A stretch of 20,928 bases of DNA from JADMII01 sp036278595 (GTDB lineage Bacteria > Chloroflexota > Dehalococcoidia > DSTF01 > JACRBR01): the NCBI GenBank assembly GCA_036278595.1, contig DASUKS010000242.1:1-20928 (forward strand), written 5' to 3'. The notes beneath the pieces are model-generated. The model searched no databases. It was given only the letters and a program-made list of their open reading frames with translations, and was not told where the DNA came from. The position numbers were made by a program, and so were the translations under genes. This document shows, piece after piece, positions 14,138 through 20,928 of this stretch. How positions within the stretch are numbered: position 1 is the stretch's first letter; each line of letters starts with the position of its first letter.

Positions 14138-15898
14138 TCAACGGCCCGCGTCGTGCTCGGCCGCCAGGCGCCGGTTGCGCTCGGCGCACTCCGCGACGCC
14201 GGGCGTGAACGGCGCGATCGCCCGCGCCTCGCCGCACATCCGCGCCGCGGCGTGATAGTCGTGGAACACCTGCTCGTACAGCGACGCCAGTTGCATGCGC
14301 GCGAGGACGTTGCCGGGGTCGACCCGCACGGCCTGCAGGTACGCGTCGCGGGCCTGCTCCGGATGCCCCTCGACAATCGCCAGCGCGCCAAGATTGGTGT
14401 AGGCCCGCACCGCCTGCGGGTCGAGCGCCAACGCCCGCCGGAACGCCGCTTCGGCCTCGGCGGCTCGCCCCGTTTGCGCCAGGCAGATGCCCTCGTTCAG
14501 GCGCGCGGCCTCGTGCGACGGCCGGAGCCGCAGCACGATCTCGTACTCGGGAATCGCGCGCGCGCACGCCCCGGCCTCGCGCAGCGCGTCCGCCAGCGCA
14601 TAATGCGGCTCCCACATGCCCGGCGCGTGCGACGCCGCTTCGGCCCACAACCCCACCGCGCTCCCCCAGACGACGTTCCGCCGGACCGTCAGCAGCGCGA
14701 GCACGATCACGACCGCGGCTCCAACGGTTCGGACGCGGCGCGCCCGGTGCGGACTTGCCGAAAGCGCGCGCAGCGCAGCCGCCGCCACCAGCAGCACGCC
14801 CCCCATCGCCACGTAGACGCGGTGCTCGGCCATCCCCTCGCGGAGCGGGACGATGCTCGACGAGGGGGCCAGCGCGGCGAAGAACCACACGGTCCCGATG
14901 GCGGCGAGCGGCGCGCGCGCGTGCGCCCAAAACGCCGCCGCCACAATCACGAGGAGCCCGGCGGCCGCGATCAGCGCGGGCGCGTCGGACGGCTGGGTGA
15001 CGAACCGGACCACGTGCATGACGGTCTGGCCGGCCGGCCAGACGAGCAGCGACAGATACCGCCAGACGACAATCGCCTGCGTCATCAGGTTCTCGAACGG
15101 CCCACGCCCGGGCTGGGCTTCGGCCGAGAGGAGCGTGTGCAGGCGCACCGACGCCGCCACGATCGACAGCGCACCGGTGGGGCCGTACACGCGCCACATC
15201 CGTCGCCGGAATCCGCCGACCCGGGGCGAGAGCGCCCACGCATCGTAGGCAATCAAGACGACCGGCAGCGCGGCGGCCGTCTCCTTCGACGCCGCCGCCA
15301 GCAGCCCGAACACGCCCGCGGCAATGCCCGCTCCCCTGTCTCCGCGCAGGATCGCGCGCCGCGCGCACAACAGCGAGGCGAGCATCCCGGCGGCGCACAG
15401 CACTTCGGAACGTCCCGAGACGTAGCCGACCGCCTCCGTCATCATCGGGTGCACGGCGTAGAGCGACGCCGCAATGAACGCCGGCCATTCCGCCCCGGTG
15501 GCGTCTCCCCCCGGCGCCGTATCGCGCAGCGCCCGCACGCACCAGGCGTAGAACAGCAGCACGACGAGCGCGTGCAGCAGCACGCTGGTCAGGTGGAAAC
15601 CAAACGGCGCGAATCCCCAGATCGCGCGGTCCAGCGCGTACGAGACGTTCACGACCGGCCGGTACAGGCTGTAAAGAAAAATGAAGCGGACGTTCGACAG
15701 ATCCACGAGGGACCGGTTCCCGAGGACGGTATCGTGGTCGTCGTAGACGAACGGGTTGTGCAGCGCGTTCAGGTAGACGAGCACGGCGAGCGCGGCGACC
15801 AGCAGGGCGAATGCCGGGCCGAGCGCGATCCGGCGGCCGGCCGGCGGCGGACGCCGGGCCGCCTGCGTGCGCCGGCGCGCGCGGGTCTGAACGGCCAT
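14138..15898 (-). CDS. TMTC-like membrane glycosyltransferase (GT-C fold) with C-terminal TPRs
   Basis: The 586-residue protein starts with a basic tail and a membrane segment (about 26-43), then LNALHNPFVYDDHDTVLGN with D53-D54. This acidic motif in the first external loop is typical of GT-C transferases of the TMTC/PMT kind, where it coordinates metal or serves in catalysis. About ten hydrophobic segments follow, with HPMMTEAVGYVSGRSE and ASKETAAALP between them, both characteristic of the TMTC group. Residues about 425-560 are TPRs, including AEAEAAFRRALALDPQAVRA and PEQARDAYLQAVRVDPGN, probably outside the cytoplasm. TMTC proteins in animals are O-mannosyltransferases using dolichol-phosphate mannose. 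By analogy this protein would move a sugar from a polyprenyl phosphate to a protein or glycan. It starts 10 bases after the proS stop. The acceptor is unknown. Confidence 0.82.
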   Translation of the reverse strand: MAVQTRARRRTQAARRPPPAGRRIALGPAFALLVAALAVLVYLNALHNPFVYDDHDTVLGNRSLVDLSNVRFIFLYSLYRPVVNVSYALDRAIWGFAPFGFHLTSVLLHALVVLLFYAWCVRALRDTAPGGDATGAEWPAFIAASLYAVHPMMTEAVGYVSGRSEVLCAAGMLASLLCARRAILRGDRGAGIAAGVFGLLAAASKETAAALPVVLIAYDAWALSPRVGGFRRRMWRVYGPTGALSIVAASVRLHTLLSAEAQPGRGPFENLMTQAIVVWRYLSLLVWPAGQTVMHVVRFVTQPSDAPALIAAAGLLVIVAAAFWAHARAPLAAIGTVWFFAALAPSSSIVPLREGMAEHRVYVAMGGVLLVAAAALRALSASPHRARRVRTVGAAVVIVLALLTVRRNVVWGSAVGLWAEAASHAPGMWEPHYALADALREAGACARAIPEYEIVLRLRPSHEAARLNEGICLAQTGRAAEAEAAFRRALALDPQAVRAYTNLGALAIVEGHPEQARDAYLQAVRVDPGNVLARMQLASLYEQVFHDYHAAARMCGEARAIAPFTPGVAECAERNRRLAAEHDAGR

Positions 15899-15908
15899 CT
15901 GCTGGGTG

Positions 15909-17387
15909 TCAGTACGACTTGGCGAACCAGGCCTCGCCGATCGACGGCGCGCCGCACTTCACGCAGGGGCCCTGAACGCCGGCCCCCGCGAACGGAATAT
16001 TGCGCAGCGTCGCCTGGGTGTCCGCCTTGATCTGCGCTTCGCAGGCGGCGCCGCCGCACCACCCGGCGACGACGAATCCCGGCCGCCCCTCCATCGCTTT
16101 CCTGAACGCATCGTACGACGTGACGCGCGTCGTATGCTCGTCGCGGAAGCGGCGCGCGCGCGCCAGCAGGCCGTCCTGAATCTCGTCGAGCAGCCGCGCG
16201 ATCGTGTCGGGCAGGCCGGCAAGCGGGACCGCCTGCTTCTGGCGCGTGTCGCGCCGCGCCACCATCACGGCGGCCGCCTCGATGTCCTTCGGCCCGATCT
16301 CGATCCGGACGGGTACCCCGCGCAGCTCCCAGTCGGCGAACTTCCAGCCCGGCGTGTAGGCGTCGCGGTCGTCCAGCTTCACGCGCAGGCCGCGGGCCTG
16401 CAACTGCTCCTGCAGCGCCCGCGCCGCCGGCAGGACCGTCTCCTGCCAGTTGCCGCGGGGAATCGGCACGATCACGACCTGCCAGGGGGCGATGCGCGGC
16501 GGCAGGATCAGGCCGTTGTCGTCGCCGTGCATCATGATGACGCCGCCGATCAGCCGCGTCGATACCCCCCAGGACGTCGTCCAGGCGTGCTGCAGCGCCT
16601 TGTCGCGCCCCTGGAACTGGATCCCGAACGCGGTGGCGAAGTTCTGCCCGAGATTGTGCGAGGTGCCCGCCTGCAGGGCGCGGCCGTCACCCATCAGCGC
16701 TTCGATCGAGTACGTGCGCGAGGCGCCGGCGAACTTCTCGCTCTCGCTCTTCTGCCCGTCGATGACCGGCATCGCCAGCTCCGTCTCGACGCATTCCTTG
16801 TAGAGCGCCAGGATCCGGAGCGTCTCCTCCTGCGCCTCGCCGGCCGTCTCGTGCGCCGTGTGCCCTTCCTGCCACAGGAACTCCGTCGTCCGCAGGAACG
16901 GACGCGTCACCTTCTCCCACCGGACCACGTTGGCCCACTGGTTGATCAGCACGGGCAGGTCGCGCCACGATTTGATCCACTTCGCGTAGAGCGTCCCGAT
17001 GATCGCTTCCGAGGTCGGCCGCACGACCAGCGGCTCGGCCAGTTCTTCGTCGCCTCCCCTCGTCACCCACGCGACCTGCGGGGCGAAACCCTCGACGTGC
17101 TCCTTTTCCTTCATCAGGAGACTCGAGGGAATGAACAGCGGGAAGTACGCGTTCACGTGCCCGGAGGCTTTGAAGCGGCGATCGAACGCCTGCTGGATCA
17201 GCTCCCAGATGGCGTAGCCGTACGGACGGATCGCCATGCAGCCCTTGACTTCGGTGTAGTCGGCGAGCTCCGCCTTCAGGACGACGTCGAGGTACCACTC
17301 CGAAAAATTCGCCGACTGAGGGGTGATCGCCGTGTTGCGCGGCGCCTCTCCCTTGCCGCCGTGTTGCTTCGCGCTCGTGTCTGTCAT
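15909..17387 (-). CDS. proS: Prolyl-tRNA synthetase, archaeal/eukaryotic type
   Basis: The 492-residue class II synthetase attaches proline to tRNA-Pro in the cytoplasm. It shows NFSEWYLDVVLKAELADY near the N-terminus, the proline-site loop RPTSE (123-127), motif 2 as RTTEFLWQEGHTAHE (166-180), and motif 3 in STRLIGGVIMMHGDDNGL. An anticodon-binding domain follows (VVIVPI to about residue 400). The C-terminal zinc-like domain has C444, C449, C475 and C478 and ends in the conserved Tyr (FAKSY). It lacks the long editing insertion of E. coli-type ProRS, and the C-terminal domain identifies the archaeal/eukaryotic type (ProS type 3). The ATG at 17387 is the first after the divergent promoter region. 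Glycan genes follow with only a 10-base gap, so they may be read from the same transcript. Confidence 0.97.
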   Translation of the reverse strand: MTDTSAKQHGGKGEAPRNTAITPQSANFSEWYLDVVLKAELADYTEVKGCMAIRPYGYAIWELIQQAFDRRFKASGHVNAYFPLFIPSSLLMKEKEHVEGFAPQVAWVTRGGDEELAEPLVVRPTSEAIIGTLYAKWIKSWRDLPVLINQWANVVRWEKVTRPFLRTTEFLWQEGHTAHETAGEAQEETLRILALYKECVETELAMPVIDGQKSESEKFAGASRTYSIEALMGDGRALQAGTSHNLGQNFATAFGIQFQGRDKALQHAWTTSWGVSTRLIGGVIMMHGDDNGLILPPRIAPWQVVIVPIPRGNWQETVLPAARALQEQLQARGLRVKLDDRDAYTPGWKFADWELRGVPVRIEIGPKDIEAAAVMVARRDTRQKQAVPLAGLPDTIARLLDEIQDGLLARARRFRDEHTTRVTSYDAFRKAMEGRPGFVVAGWCGGAACEAQIKADTQATLRNIPFAGAGVQGPCVKCGAPSIGEAWFAKSY

Positions 17388-17398
17388 GGACGGGTACC

Positions 17399-17411
17399 TG
17401 TTATCCTACCA
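17399..17411. promoter_or_regulatory. Candidate bidirectional promoter -10 element (proS / aroB)
   Basis: In the 39-bp divergent gap, the plus strand reads TG-T-TATCCT (17399-17407), about 20 bases before the aroB ATG. The minus strand reads TG-G-TAGGAT (17411 to 17403), about 16 bases before the proS ATG. Both are extended -10-like, each with four of six matches to TATAAT, and they overlap almost completely. No -35 is evident. Short, weakly Shine-Dalgarno leaders would result on both sides. Confidence 0.3.
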
Positions 17412-17426
17412 TTCAGCCTTGTACCG

Positions 17427-18533
17427 ATGAGCAGCGCGCCCGCATCCTCCACCGTGCCCGTTCACCTCGACGTCAACAGCCGCGCCGGGCGGTACGCCGT
17501 CGAGATCGCGCCCGGCCTCTCGGCGGCGCTCGCGACGCTGCTCGATGCCGCCGGTGCTCCCGCGCGCCGGATCATCGTGTCGAATCCGACCGTCTGGCGG
17601 CTGCACGGGTCCGCGTTCGGCGGCGTCACGGCCGACGAGCCGATTCTGATCCCCGACGGCGAGCGCTTCAAGACGCTCCAGACCACCGGGCGGATCTATG
17701 ACGCGCTGCTCCGCCTCGAGACCGCGCGATCGACGGCGCTCGTCGCGCTCGGCGGCGGCGTCGTGGGGGATACGGCGGGCTTCGCCGCGGCGACGTTCCT
17801 GCGAGGCATTCCGCTCGTGCAGGTGCCGACGACGCTGCTCGCGCAGGTGGACAGCGCGATTGGCGGCAAGGTCGGGGTGAACCACGCGGCCGGCAAGAAC
17901 CTGATCGGCGCGTTTCATCCGCCGGCCATTGTCGCCGTCGATCCGCAGCTGCTCGTCACGCTGCCGCGTCGCGAGTTCCGCGCGGGGCTGTACGAAGTGA
18001 TCAAGTACGGGATGATCGCGAGCCGTCCGCTGTTCGATCGCGTCGGGTCCACGCTGCGCGCGCTCTTCGCGCGCGACCCGGCCGCCCTCATGCCGGTCAT
18101 CGCGGAGTCCTGCGCGATCAAGGCGGCCGTCGTCGAAGAGGACGAACGCGAGCGGGGCCCCCGGCGCGCGCTGAACTTCGGCCACACGGCCGGCCATGCG
18201 CTCGAGGCGGTGACGAAGTACCGCCGGTTCCGTCACGGGGAGGCGGTCGCGTACGGGATGCTGGCGGCCGCCGCGGTCGCCGTCGCGCGCGGAGCGATGC
18301 GCGACGAGGATCGCCGCACGCTGACGGCGCTCATCACGCAGATGGGCCCCCTGCCCGCGATCGCCGACCTGTCCTCGGCCGCCGTCATCGAGGCGACGCG
18401 CCGCGACAAGAAGATTGTCGACGGACAGCTGCACTTCGTGCTCGCGACCGCGATCGGCCGCACCGAGATCGTGACGGACGTCTCGGAGGCGGAGCTGGCG
18501 CGCGCGCTGCGGGAGATCGGGCTGCGGGCGTAA
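17427..18533 (+). CDS. aroB: 3-dehydroquinate synthase
   Basis: The 368-residue enzyme performs the second step of the shikimate pathway, turning DAHP into 3-dehydroquinate with NAD and a divalent metal. The NAD-binding loop is GGGVVGD (109-115), followed by AATFLRGIPLVQVPTTLLAQ and VDSAIGGKVGVNH. Metal ligands are expected at E190 (YEVIKYG), H253 (NFGHTAGHALE) and H270 (RHGEAVAYGM), with H257 catalytic. Length is normal for the family. The ATG at 17427 follows the divergent promoter region. A long upstream in-frame extension exists only because the strand opposite proS is open, and it carries no conserved sequence. No other aro gene lies in the window. Confidence 0.97.
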   Translation: MSSAPASSTVPVHLDVNSRAGRYAVEIAPGLSAALATLLDAAGAPARRIIVSNPTVWRLHGSAFGGVTADEPILIPDGERFKTLQTTGRIYDALLRLETARSTALVALGGGVVGDTAGFAAATFLRGIPLVQVPTTLLAQVDSAIGGKVGVNHAAGKNLIGAFHPPAIVAVDPQLLVTLPRREFRAGLYEVIKYGMIASRPLFDRVGSTLRALFARDPAALMPVIAESCAIKAAVVEEDERERGPRRALNFGHTAGHALEAVTKYRRFRHGEAVAYGMLAAAAVAVARGAMRDEDRRTLTALITQMGPLPAIADLSSAAVIEATRRDKKIVDGQLHFVLATAIGRTEIVTDVSEAELARALREIGLRA

Positions 18534-18581
18534 ACGCACGCAGGAGATCAGCAGACGGGAGCGAGGTCACGAGACGGGCCG

Positions 18582-19970
<1,389 letters not shown>

Positions 19971-19987
19971 CGGGCGCGACGGAGCAC

Positions 19988-20569
19988 TCAGCGCAGCCAG
20001 CCCGGCGGAACGCCGGCTCGGCGCGCCTCCTCTTCGATGTCGGCGATCTGCTTGGTCACGCGGTCGATTTCCCCTTTGACGCGGTCCATCTCGCTCAGCG
20101 CCTTCTGGCGATCGTCGGCCACCTTCGCGCGCTGCGCGGGATCGTCGCGGGCGCCGAAATCGGTCGTCAGCGCGTTCACACGGCTCTGCAGCGCTTCGAG
20201 GAACACCTGATTCTGCCGCAGCGACTCACGCGCCTGCGCCATCCGCTGGTGCCAGTAGTCTTCGCCCTGGCCGCTGCCGGCCGCCTTGTCCTTGTCGGCG
20301 CCCGCTTTCTGGTCCTTGTCCGCGGAGGCCGGGGCATCGGTCGACCCGGCGGTCTGCGCCGCGGCGGCGGCCGCCGCTTCGGCCGGCGTCGGCGCATCCT
20401 GCGGCGGCTTCAGGTCGTGATTCGTGTAGACCTTGGCCGGTTTGTCCCCCTTCCGGCGCGCCTGCTCTTTCTTCGCCACGTCCCCGAGCGTCTGCGCGCA
20501 CACGGGAACGGCCAGAGCGATCAACGCGGCGGTCACGACCAGGATGCAGCAGCGCCGAACGATCATCAT
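19988..20569 (-). CDS. Exported coiled-coil protein of unknown function
   Basis: The 193-residue protein has a signal peptide: M-M-I-V-R-R, a hydrophobic core, and a likely cut after VCA (residue 25). The mature N-terminus reads TLGDVAKKEQARRKGDKPAK then VYTNHDLKP, a short motif I recognise from exported acidobacterial proteins. An Ala/Pro/Asp-rich disordered stretch (about 58-103) follows. A long coiled coil (about 105-185) contains WHQRMAQARESLRQNQVFLE and DRVKGEIDRVTKQIADIEEE, and the protein ends GVPPGWLR. It is probably periplasmic and elongated. Cys24 is not in a proper lipobox because Val precedes it. GAAAGG at 20578-20583 supports the ATG at 20569; ATG 20566 is an alternative. It lies upstream of the NtrC-type regulator and may be co-transcribed. 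No enzymatic domain is seen. Confidence 0.8.
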   Translation of the reverse strand: MMIVRRCCILVVTAALIALAVPVCAQTLGDVAKKEQARRKGDKPAKVYTNHDLKPPQDAPTPAEAAAAAAAQTAGSTDAPASADKDQKAGADKDKAAGSGQGEDYWHQRMAQARESLRQNQVFLEALQSRVNALTTDFGARDDPAQRAKVADDRQKALSEMDRVKGEIDRVTKQIADIEEEARRAGVPPGWLR

Positions 20570-20577
20570 GTCGCAGG

Positions 20578-20583
20578 CCTTTC
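20578..20583 (-). promoter_or_regulatory. Ribosome binding site for the exported coiled-coil protein
   Basis: GAAAGG on the minus strand ends 8 bases before the ATG at 20569. It slightly favours 20569 over the second ATG at 20566. Confidence 0.5.
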
Positions 20584-20649
20584 AGTCTAGCAGATGCCCT
20601 TTGCCCACAGCCGATTCCATACGCGGATCGGCCCTTTCCCGCCGCCCGT

Positions 20650-20928
20650 TCAGCGATCCCCTCCCGCGGCCGCCGTGGCCGCCGTGGCCGCCGGCGGCGG
20701 CGGGGCCGGCGTCCCGGTCAACTCCGCGATCCGCGCACGTACCTTATCGGCGTCAGCCGCATTGGGCGCCAGCCGCAGGTACTCGGCATACGCCGCCGCC
20801 GCGTCCGACGGCGCGCCCGTCTTCTCGAGACTGATGCCCAGGGCCATCCGGAAGGAGGCATCCTGGGGCGCCAGCTCGATCGCCTTGCGGTACTCGGCCA
20901 CCGCCCCTTCGTCGTCGCCCGACTGGTG
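20650..20928 (-). CDS. TPR protein, C-terminal fragment (5' end outside window)
   Basis: The last 92 codons are present, running in from the right edge to a TGA at 20650-20652. The sequence shows at least two tetratricopeptide helices pairs: GAVAEYRKAIELAPQDASF with MALGISLEKTG, then DAAAAYAEYLRLAPNAADA. These fit the TPR pattern with Gly/Ala/Tyr at fixed places and Pro after the second helix. A short Pro/Ala tail (TPAPPPPAATAATAAAGG) ends the protein. TPRs bind partner proteins; the rest of the gene is needed to say more. The next gene, an exported coiled-coil protein, starts 80 bases downstream on the same strand. The GTG at 20901 is an internal Val, not a start. Confidence 0.8.
   Translation of the reverse strand, partial: HQSGDDEGAVAEYRKAIELAPQDASFRMALGISLEKTGAPSDAAAAYAEYLRLAPNAADADKVRARIAELTGTPAPPPPAATAATAAAGGDR
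20668..20694. repeat. 9-bp tandem repeat in the TPR gene tail
   Basis: GGCCGCCGT occurs at 20668-20676 and 20677-20685, and GGCCGCCGG follows at 20686-20694. On the coding strand it encodes the Ala/Thr-rich tail after the TPRs. It is a simple in-frame repeat and may vary in copy number. Confidence 0.8.

Noticed and set aside
14153..16030. Plus-strand open frame of 625 codons opposite the TMTC-like gene
   Set aside because: Composition is Arg/Gln/His-rich and unlike a folded protein; the opposite strand has membrane segments, a DD motif and TPRs.
15906..17426. Apparent 507-codon N-terminal extension of aroB
   Set aside because: It is the antisense of proS. The AroB family starts near the ATG at 17427 and the extension contains no conserved sequence.
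20498..20510. Lipoprotein signal (Cys24) in the exported coiled-coil protein
   Set aside because: Val precedes the Cys instead of Gly, Ala or Ser, so the lipobox is not met; ordinary signal peptidase cleavage after VCA fits better.
20584..20592. Extended -10-like element TG-C-TAGACT upstream of the exported coiled-coil gene
   Set aside because: A start from it would begin about at 20577 and exclude the ribosome site at 20578-20583, and no -35 is visible.

Overview
The window is very GC-rich (roughly 70% by eye), tightly packed with genes, and contains no tRNA, rRNA, CRISPR array or recognisable insertion sequence. Gene content fits a Gram-negative bacterium: an OmpA-type C-terminus, an ABC-2 polysaccharide exporter, and exported periplasmic proteins. 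The long multi-domain glycosyltransferases, the archaeal/eukaryotic-type prolyl-tRNA synthetase and a small exported protein ending in VPPGWLR suggest Acidobacteriota, perhaps Vicinamibacteria. That placement is an inference from style and was not tested by a search.

Layout. (1) 1-139 is the end of an OmpA/Pal-like gene, followed by a heptad-repeat hairpin (144-240) and a HEAT-repeat gene (237-1307). (2) 1237-15898 is a surface-glycan island. Its left arm runs leftward from a 37-bp divergent promoter region: wzm-like permease, wzt-like ATPase, a family 2 glycosyltransferase (GT2), and a three-module protein (GT2-like, methyltransferase, NodB deacetylase). Its middle arm runs rightward from the same region: a GT4, a double GT2, and a DUF2304 membrane protein. 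Its right arm runs leftward: proS, a TMTC-like membrane protein with TPRs, a GT4, a GT2, and a GT4-GT2 fusion. (3) 17388-20928 holds the proS/aroB divergent promoter region, aroB, and a leftward group made of a partial TPR gene, an exported coiled-coil protein and an NtrC-type sigma-54 activator.

How the genes may work together. The ABC pair would export a polyprenyl-linked glycan assembled in the cytoplasm by the soluble GT2 and GT4 enzymes. The methyltransferase and deacetylase modules would decorate it. The second half of the double GT2, with DUF2304, resembles enzymes that make polyprenyl-phosphate sugars. The TMTC-like protein resembles membrane enzymes that use such lipid-phosphate sugars outside the cytoplasm. 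No initiating phosphoglycosyltransferase, Wzx/Wzy pair, chain-length regulator, outer-membrane exporter or nucleotide-sugar synthesis gene lies in the window, so the pathway must be completed elsewhere.

Adjacent genes are closely coupled: GTGA or ATGA overlaps of 4 bp at 5423-5426, 7445-7448 and 12768-12771, overlaps of 7-8 bp at 3651-3657 and 9225-9232, and gaps of 5 to 17 bp elsewhere within operons. Both convergent junctions overlap in coding sequence (1237-1307 and 9567-9650). No stretch longer than 300 bases lacks a gene. The short gaps 18534-18581 and 20570-20649 show no clear terminator or promoter.
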